Positions 54,374 to 63,932 of a DNA stretch of 64,000 bases are shown piece by piece. Position numbers and translations under genes: made by a program. Below the pieces are notes generated by a model that was not told where the DNA came from, made no database searches, and saw nothing but the letters and a program-made list of their open reading frames with translations. This stretch comes from JAAUTT01 sp963846585 (GTDB lineage Bacteria; Bacteroidota; Bacteroidia; Bacteroidales; JAAUTT01). The stretch is from contig CAWJWO010000015.1 of assembly GCA_963846585.1 (NCBI GenBank), positions 496,001 to 560,000 on the forward strand, written 5' to 3'. Position 1 is the stretch's first letter. The number at the start of each line of letters is the position of its first letter.

Positions 54374-56104
54374 CTATTTAGTTAATTGGGAATTATAAGC
54401 ATCAACAGCCAATCTTGATGAAAATCCTTTATAAACCGGTACTGCAGAAATATGACCAAAGTTTGCTATTGTACAACCTGTGGAACATGTAGCTGCCAAT
54501 TTTTGAACTTCGGTAAATACAACTTTATTAAAGTCGCTATCAGCATAATTTTCATTTAAGAAATCGCAAATATTCTTTACTTCATTTGCCAATCCAGTCT
54601 CAAAAGTACGATATGAATCATAAACAAACTTAACAAAATCCTTTGGAGGTGAATTATTCCCTCTGCCTATCCCGGCATATTTAACTTTCATTTCTTTAAA
54701 TTCATCGGATTTGTAAATATTGCAGGCATCTAAAATTCCCTTTAAAGAGGTCACCCTGGAAAGAATTTGACCCAAATCTTCTATATATATTTTATGTGCC
54801 GTACCCACAATAATATAATCGGCATCCTTTACTGCCTTTTCTATATCGCGCGTAAAAATATTGATAAGATTGTATTTCGTAAGATTTTGATCGCCATGTT
54901 TTACGTAAGGATCATGAAGTACCACAGAACAGCCTTTATTTAGTAAAAGTATTGCCAGTTGCAACGTTGGAGAATTCCGCGTATCTTCGGAATTAAAACG
55001 GTATGCAGCCCCAAGAATTGATATTTTCTTTCCTCGTATAGACCCGAAATTTCTCTCGAATAATTTGATTGTTTCGGCAGGTGATTCATCATTAATAATT
55101 CTTGATTTAAGGATTAAACTATTTTTTGTATCTGCGCCACTTTCAATTTTTCTCCACCATAGTAAAATACCATCTTTTGGGAGGCAATGGCCTCCTACTC
55201 CTACCATTGGAATTAATATACCACCACTTGGGACTGCATTAGGATCATTGGTAGCCTTATCACTTTGAACAAGTTTTGAATTTATTTCATCCCGTACCAC
55301 GTAAAAATTGATATTATTTTCATCACAATACCTGACTATTTCTGTAGAAAAAGCTATACGAACATCCCGATAAGCATTTTCAAGTGTTTTTACTATTTCT
55401 GCAGTTAAGCTATTGGTAACATGTAATTTACCGTTCTTAACAATATTTTTATATAGATATTTAATCATTTTGGGTGTTTCAGGATTCAATCCGGCAACAA
55501 GTTTATCAGAATCAGTGACACGTTCCACTAATCTTCCCGGCATTACCCTGTTTGGACTATTTCCTAAAAGTATATTTTTGCCTTCAATAAGGTTATACCT
55601 TGTAAAATGATCCTTAATTAAAGTAGACATAGAAGAAGGAGCAAGAGTAGATTCAAAAATCACAAGGGGAATTTTATTATCCGGTTTATTTTGAAGGGCT
55701 TCGGCAAGACTGGTCAAACCTCCAAACAAAGGCCCATAATCAGGGCCAAAACCATCCTTGTCAGTTTGAATAGAAACCAGTATAACATCGGCATCAGTTA
55801 ATGATTTAAAATCCCAGCTGGCACTTAATATACCTTCTCTTACATTTCTTTCAACTATATCGTTCAAACCAGGCTCAATACCTCCTATTACTGATTTTCC
55901 GCGGTTTATTGATTCAACCTTCCATCCTGAATTACCGGAATTACGCTGAATAACAATAACTTTAGCAGGTTTGTCAGTTCCAATTTTAATCCTTGCATCT
56001 GCTAATAAAGCTGCCATAGGCATACCAACAATTCCTGGCCCTATTACTCCAATTTTTTCAACTTTCCACTCACGTTGAATTCCGTCTTTTAATGTAAATT
56101 TCAT
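54374..56104 (-). CDS. nucleotide-sugar dehydrogenase with unusual C-terminal extension
   Basis: 576 residues, about 95-140 longer than usual. NAD-binding GPGIVGMPMAALLA (22-35), catalytic Cys307 in GVGGHCLPKDG, ILGAAYRFNSEDTRNSP, and the normal family end KYAGIGRG near residue 482. Makes a uronic acid such as UDP-ManNAcA or UDP-GlcA. Residues 483-576 form an extra domain with CSTGC (540-544) that I do not recognise. Adjacent to asnB, which fits an amidated uronic acid product. Confidence 0.9.
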   Translation of the reverse strand: MKFTLKDGIQREWKVEKIGVIGPGIVGMPMAALLADARIKIGTDKPAKVIVIQRNSGNSGWKVESINRGKSVIGGIEPGLNDIVERNVREGILSASWDFKSLTDADVILVSIQTDKDGFGPDYGPLFGGLTSLAEALQNKPDNKIPLVIFESTLAPSSMSTLIKDHFTRYNLIEGKNILLGNSPNRVMPGRLVERVTDSDKLVAGLNPETPKMIKYLYKNIVKNGKLHVTNSLTAEIVKTLENAYRDVRIAFSTEIVRYCDENNINFYVVRDEINSKLVQSDKATNDPNAVPSGGILIPMVGVGGHCLPKDGILLWWRKIESGADTKNSLILKSRIINDESPAETIKLFERNFGSIRGKKISILGAAYRFNSEDTRNSPTLQLAILLLNKGCSVVLHDPYVKHGDQNLTKYNLINIFTRDIEKAVKDADYIIVGTAHKIYIEDLGQILSRVTSLKGILDACNIYKSDEFKEMKVKYAGIGRGNNSPPKDFVKFVYDSYRTFETGLANEVKNICDFLNENYADSDFNKVVFTEVQKLAATCSTGCTIANFGHISAVPVYKGFSSRLAVDAYNSQLTK

Positions 56105-56105
56105 A

Positions 56106-57983
56106 TTACTTATCTATAAATTTATTATACCACAACTCCAAACTCAACATCCCCCATAATTGCCGGCTGAAAGGTTGTTGTGAAGTAATTATTTTTTCTA
56201 CTTTTTCAGTGTCAAATATTCCCCTGTTTTTGCTTTTCCCTGAAAACAAAGTGTCAGAAATAAAATCCCTTGCTTCATTTTGAGCCCAGAGATGCAAAGG
56301 TACCGGAAAACCCATTTTATCCTTGCGGTTGAGTATTTTAGGAGGAAGATAATCACCGACAGCCCTTTTTAAAATATATTTCATTTCAGCACCTTTGAAT
56401 TTCATTGCAGGTGGCATTGTGGCTACCATATCTACAATCCTGTGATCTAACAATGGTACCCGTGACTCAATAGATACCGCCATGCTCATCCGGTCCTCCA
56501 CCTGTAACAAAGCCGGGAGGCTTCCAAACATGTCAAAATGAGTCATTTTATTGAAATATGAATGAGTATTTGGATTGTTAAAAAGAATTTTAAACCGGTT
56601 AAAGATCATTTCACGTTTATAATTTTCATTAAAATCTTTAGTGTAAAATTCAGAAGATCCCTCCATCCTGTCAATTAAATAAAAATACCGCCTGTCCATT
56701 GGTTCAAATGTTTCTTTGCTAAAGAATGTCTTAAGCATTGGAATGTAGCGTTTTATATATGGAAGATTAGGAAGAATTGATTTTAATGAAACTATATGTT
56801 CACCCTCATCGGTAGATTCCATAATTGAACCTTTAATTGCCTGTTCGAGATAGGCAATGACGTACCTTGCATATCCCCCAAAAATTTCATCCCCTCCTTG
56901 TCCGCCAAGTATAACTTTAACATGGTCAGATGCAAGTTTTGAAACTATATATTGAGGAAATAATCCAGGACCTGCAACGGGTTCGTCCAAATGATAAATC
57001 AATTTTGGCAATAATTCAACAAATTCAGTTGCAGTGGGAAATACTTCAAAAGCCTTAGCATTACTGGCTTTAACAACTTCCTGAACATATTCCATTTCAT
57101 TGAATTCAGGTCCCTCGTTAAAAGCTCCTGAAAATGTATATAATTGTCCGGATAATATCTTTGAGGCAATCATGGTAACCAAACTAGAATCCAAGCCTCC
57201 GCTTAAGTAGGCTCCTAGCGGGACATCACTCCGTAATTGAATTTTAATAGTATCTTCTATTATGCGACGTAACTCGGTAATGAAATATTCTTCTGTGTGA
57301 AATTTGTCAACACTAAAATTTGGAGTCCAATACTTTACTAAATTAAACCTTAATGTATTAATATCTATTACCATATAATGACCTGGCAATAACTTATAAA
57401 TATTATTGAATAGAGTACATTCCCCAATTGTAAATTGGAAAGTTAAATAGTCATTTAATCCGTCTGCATTTACTTCGGCTGTTACCTCAGGATGCTTTAA
57501 AAGAGCTTTTATTTCGGACGCAAACATTATATTTTGTTCATTCTTATAGTAATACAAAGGTTTAATCCCAAAATGGTCTCTTGCTGCAATAACTTGTTCG
57601 CGTACTTTATCATAAATAAGGAATGAAAACATTCCATTAAGCTGGCTAATACAATCAGGACCATATTCCTCATACATTTTGAGGATTACTTCAGTATCAG
57701 ATGTTGTTTTAAATACGTGTCCATTCCGTTTAAGATTTTCCTTAAGTTCTATATAGTTATAAATCTCTCCATTGAAAACTATAATATAATTATTGCTAAT
57801 CATTGGTTGAAGACCGTTAACTAAATCAATAATAGATAACCTCTTATGATAAAACCCTATATTTTTATCCTGATAATTACCTTCCTGATCAGGTCCCCGG
57901 TGAGAAATGGCATTTGCCATGGACTTTAAAACATGGTTATCAATTTTATTGTTTTTATTTATAATACCAACAAATCCACACAT
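56106..57983 (-). CDS. asnB: asparagine synthase-like amidotransferase (glutamine-hydrolysing)
   Basis: 625 residues. Ntn glutaminase domain with nucleophile Cys2 (MCGFVGII), SHRGPDQEG, and FNGEIYNY; synthetase domain with ATP loop GAYLSGGLDSSLVT. In polysaccharide loci this family often amidates uronic acids rather than aspartate, and the neighbouring nucleotide-sugar dehydrogenase supports that. One base pair separates the two genes. Confidence 0.9.
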   Translation of the reverse strand: MCGFVGIINKNNKIDNHVLKSMANAISHRGPDQEGNYQDKNIGFYHKRLSIIDLVNGLQPMISNNYIIVFNGEIYNYIELKENLKRNGHVFKTTSDTEVILKMYEEYGPDCISQLNGMFSFLIYDKVREQVIAARDHFGIKPLYYYKNEQNIMFASEIKALLKHPEVTAEVNADGLNDYLTFQFTIGECTLFNNIYKLLPGHYMVIDINTLRFNLVKYWTPNFSVDKFHTEEYFITELRRIIEDTIKIQLRSDVPLGAYLSGGLDSSLVTMIASKILSGQLYTFSGAFNEGPEFNEMEYVQEVVKASNAKAFEVFPTATEFVELLPKLIYHLDEPVAGPGLFPQYIVSKLASDHVKVILGGQGGDEIFGGYARYVIAYLEQAIKGSIMESTDEGEHIVSLKSILPNLPYIKRYIPMLKTFFSKETFEPMDRRYFYLIDRMEGSSEFYTKDFNENYKREMIFNRFKILFNNPNTHSYFNKMTHFDMFGSLPALLQVEDRMSMAVSIESRVPLLDHRIVDMVATMPPAMKFKGAEMKYILKRAVGDYLPPKILNRKDKMGFPVPLHLWAQNEARDFISDTLFSGKSKNRGIFDTEKVEKIITSQQPFSRQLWGMLSLELWYNKFIDK

Positions 57984-58172
57984 TTTTATTTATTAAAATT
58001 ATAGTTAATGTTAATTTTTATATGAAGTTGCTTTATTTTGGATAATTAGATAAATTATTTTAATCAAATAAAATCTCTGAATATACCTAAAATACTTATA
58101 ATACTGGTGTTAGATAATAAAGTTTTGTCTCTTGCGTAACTATTAAAAAATATGCTCGTTTATGTGGATGAA

Positions 58173-58245
58173 TTTAGTCACTGAAATAAACACATTGGTC
58201 ACTAAAAAAAATATATTAGTCACTAATAAAATATCATTGGTCAAT
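58173..58245 (+). promoter_or_regulatory. four ATTRGTCACT boxes with exact 21-bp phasing
   Basis: TTTAGTCACT, ATTGGTCACT, ATTAGTCACT and ATTGGTCAAT, with centres at 58177.5, 58198.5, 58219.5 and 58240.5. The 21-bp step is two helical turns, so all four lie on one DNA face. The last, near-palindromic box overlaps the -33 element of the promoter. A similar set of three lies upstream of 45624. A cooperative regulator is the likeliest reader. Confidence 0.8.
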
Positions 58246-58267
58246 TAAAATAATTCTATTAAATTTG
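58237..58267 (+). promoter_or_regulatory. Bacteroidota-type promoter of the beta-helix protein gene
   Basis: TTG (58237-58239), exactly 20 nt, then TAAATTTG (58260-58267), matching TTG-N20-TAnnTTTG. The predicted transcript starts near 58274, leaving a leader of about 130 nt. The -33 TTG is part of the last 21-bp-phased box. Confidence 0.7.
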
Positions 58268-58405
58268 AATTTTTGTGAAAAAATAACGATATCGATTTTT
58301 GATTAAAATTAACATGGTCTTTGTTTACTTCCAATTATGAGATTAAACTAGTGATATTTAAAAATGTAAGTTGAAATTGATTAAATAATTGTAAAAAATA
58401 AGATT

Positions 58406-61243
58406 ATGAAAAATACTTACAGAAAAATAATTATCATACCAATTGCTTTGCTTTTAATGGCTTATGTATCTGTTAATAGTTTGGCAACGACTTATTATGT
58501 TAGCAATAACGGTAATGATAGTAATTCAGGACTTAGTGAATCGTTGCCATGGAAAACACTGGCTAAAGTCAATACTATTGTTTATTTGGCTGGAGATCAA
58601 ATCCTTTTTCAGTGTGGAAGTACTTTTTACGGTACATTGGCAATAAAATATTCCGGTACATCAGGAAATCCTATTATTTATGGATCTTACGGCTCAGGAT
58701 CTAATCCGGTTATTACAGGATTTACAGCAGTTACTGCCTGGACAAATCAAGGTAATAATATTTGGCAAAGCACAAGTTCTGTCTCAAGCCTTACTCATTG
58801 CCACATGCTTACAGTTAATGGCATAAATACCCCGATGGGCAGATATCCTGCTGCTAATACTTCAAATGGCGGTTATTTAACATTTCAGTCGAGTACGGGT
58901 ACCACAAATATTACCAGCAGTTCATTAACAGGAACCCCTGGTTATGTGGGATATGAAGCTGTAATCAGGATAACCAATTACCAACTAGCAAGGACAATTA
59001 TTACTTCTCAAAGTGGCAGTACTATTAATTTTAAAGCTGTTGGAAGTACTCCGGCTTCTGGAAATGGATTTTTTATACAAGGTGGACCTTTGTGTTTAAT
59101 TAACCAAAATGATTGGTATTTTAACGGATCAACCGGAATATTGCAAATGTACAGTAAAAATGAACCAACCAATGTTAATATCGCATCCGCTGATTCTTTG
59201 GTAGCATTAGGAAATTCTAATAAGTTTATTACTTTTCAAAATTTAAGTTTTACAGGTGCAAATGGATGTGCAATATGGTTAAATAGTTCGCAGGCATATT
59301 GTAGCAACATTACAGTAAATAAATGTAGTTTTAACAATATAGGTCAAAGTGCAATATACGGATGTGGATATTATCTTAATTATACTAATAATACTATTAC
59401 CAATTCCAATGGAAATGCTTTGTCCCCAAATTATGGCACAAATTTTACCATAACGGGAAATACGATAATAAATTCAGGAGTTTTCCAAGGTATGCAATCA
59501 TGTAACACTAGTTGGACTAATTGTTATAATCTTACTGCTCCATGTATAAATCTTGAAAATGTAACTACATATAATATCAGCAATAATTATATCCAAAATA
59601 CCGGTTATACTGCTATAGGTTTTTACGGGGCAAATGGTACTGTACAGAATAATGTGGTAGATACGTTTTGCCGTATATTGGACGATGGAGGAGGAATATA
59701 CACTTATACCGGTAATCAGACCTTAGAAACCGGTTATATAATAAATGGCAATATAGTATTAAATGGCATGCCGGTAAAAATGTATGGTGATGCCGGTGTT
59801 TTGGGTGTTGCAGGTATTTATTTGGATAACAATTCAGGAAATGTGACGGTTGAAAATAATACAGTAGCAAATACTTATAGAATAGGAATATTGCTCAATG
59901 ATGATGATGGGCCGGTTACTGTTGAAAATAATACTTGCTATAATAATGCAGTAGGTCAGTTATGGATAAATTATAAATCAGGTGTTCAGACATACAATTT
60001 TAATATTGACAATAATATATTTATCGCAGCAGCTCCGTGCACTTCCGGACAATTTACCGGCTATTTTAATTCTCCCGCAAATAATATTTCTTTGGATACT
60101 TACAATAATAATTATTATGCCTGCCCTATAAGTCAAACCAAAGTAATATATGCCTATCAACCTTCAATAGGTACTCAAAATTATACACTTATGCAATGGC
60201 AATCATTTTCCGGACAGGATGGTAATTCTAAAGGTTCACCTGAAGCATTACAATCTGCCAGTGATATGAACCTTTATTATAATACTGCATCGTCACCTAC
60301 AGTAACCTATCTTGCAAATCCTATGATTGATGTAAAAGGTACTGTTTATATGGATAGTATCGTCCTTCAACCATTCACCTCGATAGTATTAATGAAGGAT
60401 TATAATCCGCCAAAATATTCTAAGGTAATCAAAACGATTTGCAATGGAAGCAGTTATGATGGTTTTACTGCCTCCGGAACTTATAACCAAACCTATACTG
60501 CCGAATCAGGTGAAGATAGTACTGTTATAATTTATTTGACAGTTAATCCTGCATATTCTATTAATGATAGTATAACTATCAATTCAGGACAGAGTTATAT
60601 GGGATGGAGTACTTCGGGTACCTATTCCCGCTACCTTATGACTTTTTCCGGTTGTGACAGCACCGTAACTACTAAATTATTTGTCAATGTAGACACTACC
60701 GTGAATAAATCGATTTGTCAGGGAAGCTATTATAATGGATGGACAACCACCGGAAAATATGTTCAAAATTTTGCTTCGACAGCTGGAGCCGACAGTATTG
60801 TTACAACTTATCTTACTGTCAATCCAACGTATTCTATATTTGAAAATATTACATTAAATGAAGACACTGAATATTTCGGTTATAAAGCCCCTGCAACTTT
60901 TATCAGGACTTTAATATCTTATCTGGGTTGTGATAGCATTGTAACTACACAATTACTGGTTTCGGAATCAACAGCTATATTAAATGTCAACATTAACGGC
61001 AATAATATGGTTGATATTTATCCAAACCCCAGCAAGGGTGTCTTCACTGTCCGGTTTTCCACTTTACCTGCTGAAGGAAGTTATGTTGAAATTTATGATT
61101 TTTCGGGAAAAGAAGTTGTTTCAAGACTGATAACTGAAAATTATGAAGAATTTAACCTTTCAGGCAATGCTTCAGGGTTATATCTAATTAAATCGATATT
61201 TGGCAATCAGGAAAAAATCAATAAATTAATTATTCAAAAATAA
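58406..61243 (+). CDS. T9SS-exported right-handed beta-helix surface protein
   Basis: 945 residues. Signal peptide (about 1-28), TTYYVSNNGNDSNSG at the start of the mature part as in DUF1565-type beta-helix proteins, a long Asn-rich parallel beta-helix (about 45-640), four 45-residue repeats in alternating A-B-A-B order (about 660-860: ICNGSSYDGF, INSGQSYMGW, ICQGSYYNGW, LNEDTEYFGY), and a C-terminal T9SS type A sorting domain (VDIYPNPSKGVFTV onwards). Likely displayed on the cell surface; the helix may bind or cleave a polysaccharide. Only plus-strand gene in this locus. Confidence 0.88.
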   Translation: MKNTYRKIIIIPIALLLMAYVSVNSLATTYYVSNNGNDSNSGLSESLPWKTLAKVNTIVYLAGDQILFQCGSTFYGTLAIKYSGTSGNPIIYGSYGSGSNPVITGFTAVTAWTNQGNNIWQSTSSVSSLTHCHMLTVNGINTPMGRYPAANTSNGGYLTFQSSTGTTNITSSSLTGTPGYVGYEAVIRITNYQLARTIITSQSGSTINFKAVGSTPASGNGFFIQGGPLCLINQNDWYFNGSTGILQMYSKNEPTNVNIASADSLVALGNSNKFITFQNLSFTGANGCAIWLNSSQAYCSNITVNKCSFNNIGQSAIYGCGYYLNYTNNTITNSNGNALSPNYGTNFTITGNTIINSGVFQGMQSCNTSWTNCYNLTAPCINLENVTTYNISNNYIQNTGYTAIGFYGANGTVQNNVVDTFCRILDDGGGIYTYTGNQTLETGYIINGNIVLNGMPVKMYGDAGVLGVAGIYLDNNSGNVTVENNTVANTYRIGILLNDDDGPVTVENNTCYNNAVGQLWINYKSGVQTYNFNIDNNIFIAAAPCTSGQFTGYFNSPANNISLDTYNNNYYACPISQTKVIYAYQPSIGTQNYTLMQWQSFSGQDGNSKGSPEALQSASDMNLYYNTASSPTVTYLANPMIDVKGTVYMDSIVLQPFTSIVLMKDYNPPKYSKVIKTICNGSSYDGFTASGTYNQTYTAESGEDSTVIIYLTVNPAYSINDSITINSGQSYMGWSTSGTYSRYLMTFSGCDSTVTTKLFVNVDTTVNKSICQGSYYNGWTTTGKYVQNFASTAGADSIVTTYLTVNPTYSIFENITLNEDTEYFGYKAPATFIRTLISYLGCDSIVTTQLLVSESTAILNVNINGNNMVDIYPNPSKGVFTVRFSTLPAEGSYVEIYDFSGKEVVSRLITENYEEFNLSGNASGLYLIKSIFGNQEKINKLIIQK

Positions 61244-61316
61244 GTTTGGCGTAATTATTATCCCCCTTTCCGTTCAATATATCTATACAACTTTATTTTA
61301 ATCAGATTTTCCTCAA

Positions 61317-62186
61317 TTAATTTTTTGAACTTTTTAAATTATTTTCAATCAATTCTTTGGTTTCCCGGATATGTCCTTTGGAAGATGCTCCGAATAAAAC
61401 CGATTCTATTCCTGGTAATTTACCAAGATATTCAATCGCTTCTTTGGGATTAATAGCTCCTGCGGCTAATACCTGCATTGCTATTGGACGGAATTTTTTT
61501 TCCTTAAGGTATTTTTCGTAAATTGCTATGCCTCCACTCATCCTGAAACCAATTTTGTTAACAGAGGAACATATTATTGGATTTTCAATGCCTAAAGAGT
61601 TTAATACATCTAAGAGGGCCGGCATATTCATAGTGATGTAACCCGGTTCGGAGTTGTATTTTTTACGGATGTACAAATCGTATTCCTTAAACAATTCATA
61701 CATCTTTAATCCTAATATCATATCAACAACTACATTTTGAATGAAAATAACAGGAGTATTTATGCCTTTAAACATTTTCATTTCTGCATCAATAAGCAAT
61801 TCCATTAATCCAATAAAGTCCTTACTTAAAAAGGCAATCCCACCTTTTGCTATTGAACTAAAGAAGTTTCCGGGAACATATTGCTTCACAGTCCCCATTA
61901 TTCCTAATTCTGTTACAGCGTTTGCATACTTATGAGCGTATGGCATACATGGATAAATTTTGAAATTTTTATATCCGGAAGGGTTTAATCTTATATGGTT
62001 ACATATACTTCCAATCCTGTCGTGCGTAGTACACATAAAAGTATTAATACCCATTTCAATGGATTGATCAATTACTTTTATAATTGCAGCATCTTCTTTG
62101 AAACGAATAGATTGTGCTCTAGCTTTCTCGTCAGAAGAATGGTTAACTGCAAAAAACTGATTGTCGCCTAATATTACTTTGTCCAT
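61317..62186 (-). CDS. TIM-barrel protein of unassigned function in polysaccharide locus
   Basis: 289 residues. Begins MDKVILGDNQFF and has VIDQSIEMGINTFMCTTHDRIG, a pattern recalling aldo/keto reductase barrels, then PIAMQVLAAGAINPKEAIEYL and ESVLFGASSKGHIRE near the end. The catalytic Tyr-Lys of aldo/keto reductases is not evident. Starts inside the preceding Gfo/Idh/MocA gene (13-bp overlap), so it probably acts on the same sugar intermediate. Confidence 0.65.
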   Translation of the reverse strand: MDKVILGDNQFFAVNHSSDEKARAQSIRFKEDAAIIKVIDQSIEMGINTFMCTTHDRIGSICNHIRLNPSGYKNFKIYPCMPYAHKYANAVTELGIMGTVKQYVPGNFFSSIAKGGIAFLSKDFIGLMELLIDAEMKMFKGINTPVIFIQNVVVDMILGLKMYELFKEYDLYIRKKYNSEPGYITMNMPALLDVLNSLGIENPIICSSVNKIGFRMSGGIAIYEKYLKEKKFRPIAMQVLAAGAINPKEAIEYLGKLPGIESVLFGASSKGHIRETKELIENNLKSSKN

Positions 62187-63205
62187 ATTTTACTATTATT
62201 ATAGTCCGCAATAATCATGTCAATCACCTTGTCGGTATAAAGTGCCTGTTCAAATGAGTTAATAACAGATATTTTTTTGTCCTCGATACAATTGATAAAA
62301 TAGTCAATTTGAGCACTATATTCCTCTCCTCGTAAATAAAAATTTACCGGAATTGCAAAATCAGTAATATATTTTATTGTCCAGCCCTTCTCTAACCCTT
62401 CCTTTGTGGACTCTTCCTTTAAATATATTTTTATTTCGGTAGCATCACAAATAATCTTCCCTTTTTTCCCCAGGATGGTTAAAGTGGTTGACATTTTTCT
62501 GTATGTTTCGTCACTCCAGTTAACTGACAGTAAACCACTCAAACCGTTTTCAAGAGTTAGCGTTCCATAAACCGCATCTTCAACTCCTTTGGAAAAAATA
62601 CTTTTAAGTTGTGATCCGCTGGCCTTAACAGGGCGACCAATTATTTCCTGAATAAGATTTATAACATGTGACGCATAATCGTATAAACATCCGCCACCTT
62701 CTTCGGGTTTTGATCGCCAGGTAGTTCCTTTTTCTTTTGTGACAACAGGCCCATATGCTTCGCCAACAAAATGAACCAAATCACCTAATATTTTTGATTT
62801 CAGTAATCGTTTCAACTCTCTGAAAGTGCCAATAAAATGATTATGATAACCTACCTGATTGTTTAAACCACTTTTATTTGCGAGGTTTACCAATTCTTCT
62901 CCATAATTTACGCTTAAGCTGAAAGGTTTTTCGCAAAACACATGCAGACCTTTTTCCAATGCATATTTAACCATCGGATAATGAAAACGGGTTGGAGTAG
63001 CAATTAATGTAAAATCCAATGTTTCAGTATTAATCATTTCATTATAATCATTGTAGGTTTTTACAGGACTGAATTTTTTAAAAGCATCAAGCAATAATGT
63101 TGAAGTATCACATACTGCACATATTTCCACACCCGGATGTGCACCAACAATGGCGGCATGCGAAAGCCCCATTTTACCAAGACCTGCAATTGCTCCTTTA
63201 ATCAT
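62174..63205 (-). CDS. Gfo/Idh/MocA family sugar oxidoreductase
   Basis: 343 residues. N-terminal Rossmann fold GAIAGLGKMGLSHAAIVGAHP, the family motif HVFCEKPFSLSVNYGEELV (catalytic Lys in EKP) and GGCLYDYASHVINLIQEIIG. NAD(P)-dependent oxidation or reduction of a nucleotide sugar or sugar. Overlaps both neighbours (8 bp and 13 bp), so the three genes are tightly coupled. Confidence 0.9.
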   Translation of the reverse strand: MIKGAIAGLGKMGLSHAAIVGAHPGVEICAVCDTSTLLLDAFKKFSPVKTYNDYNEMINTETLDFTLIATPTRFHYPMVKYALEKGLHVFCEKPFSLSVNYGEELVNLANKSGLNNQVGYHNHFIGTFRELKRLLKSKILGDLVHFVGEAYGPVVTKEKGTTWRSKPEEGGGCLYDYASHVINLIQEIIGRPVKASGSQLKSIFSKGVEDAVYGTLTLENGLSGLLSVNWSDETYRKMSTTLTILGKKGKIICDATEIKIYLKEESTKEGLEKGWTIKYITDFAIPVNFYLRGEEYSAQIDYFINCIEDKKISVINSFEQALYTDKVIDMIIADYNNSKIWTK

Positions 63206-63932
63206 ATTTTTTTATTTTTAAGAATATTAATATTATATCCCGAAAAAACAACAACTGATTTCCAATATTTCTTCGGAATACTTCCGGCCTCATAAAAATG
63301 CGTATGAACCAACCCATTCTGATTTTAAACCAAAACGGATGAATAGGTTTTTGTGTTCCTGCAAACCAATCGAATACATTGCCAATACAAATAGTTAATC
63401 CGGCATTTAATTGTTTTTTATGTTTAATTGCCCATTTTTCCTGTTTTGGGCAAGTCATCCCAATAAAAAGGATATCCGGTTGAAAATTATTTATTGATTT
63501 TACCATGAAATCATTCTCGTCATCAGAAAATTCTGCTTTATACGGAGGTGAATAGGAATCGGTAACTATATATGGATAATCAATTTGAGAACGACTTTTA
63601 ATTTTTTGTAAAGTACTTTCTGAAGATCCTAAAAAAAAAGCCTTCCCTTTTTGTGTATTTAACCTGTCCATAAAATGATAAAATACTTCAGGTCCCTGAT
63701 TTCGCTTAATATTTTTACCATGTAGCAAAATAGATGCAAATGCAAAATACACCCCATCCAGAACCAAATAATCAGAAGTTTTCAAAGCATAATTAAATTC
63801 ATGATCCCTGGTAGAAATACCATATGAATTTGGGCTAATAGTATTTATTACCCTGCAACGATCAGATTTAACAGGGATAAGTGATAAATTGTCTGAAAAA
63901 ACTTTAAAGCCTAATGTTTGAACAATTTTCAT
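63198..63932 (-). CDS. WecG/TagA/CpsF family glycosyltransferase
   Basis: 244 residues, GT26. DYLVLDGVYFAFASILL and KNIKRNQGPEVFYHFMD carry the conserved D and R of the family; IGMTCPKQEKWAIKHKKQL and CIGNVFDWFAGTQKPIHPFWFK are diagnostic. Transfers ManNAc-type sugars to a lipid-linked GlcNAc, an early step of repeat-unit assembly. The region 63933-64000 upstream shows no gene. Confidence 0.93.
   Translation of the reverse strand: MKIVQTLGFKVFSDNLSLIPVKSDRCRVINTISPNSYGISTRDHEFNYALKTSDYLVLDGVYFAFASILLHGKNIKRNQGPEVFYHFMDRLNTQKGKAFFLGSSESTLQKIKSRSQIDYPYIVTDSYSPPYKAEFSDDENDFMVKSINNFQPDILFIGMTCPKQEKWAIKHKKQLNAGLTICIGNVFDWFAGTQKPIHPFWFKIRMGWFIRIFMRPEVFRRNIGNQLLFFRDIILIFLKIKKYD

Larger units (their letters stand above)
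57984..58405. other. divergent regulatory region between asnB and the beta-helix protein
   Basis: 422 bp without a gene. It contains four ATTRGTCAC boxes with 21-bp phasing (58173-58245) and a promoter for the plus-strand gene (58237-58267). I see no equally clear promoter for asnB. Confidence 0.7.

Noticed and set aside
43593..63932. Exosortase/PEP-CTERM system
   Set aside because: Gene content is reminiscent (AMP ligase, ACP, deacetylase, AsnB), but no exosortase-like membrane protein or PEP-CTERM tail is present in the window.
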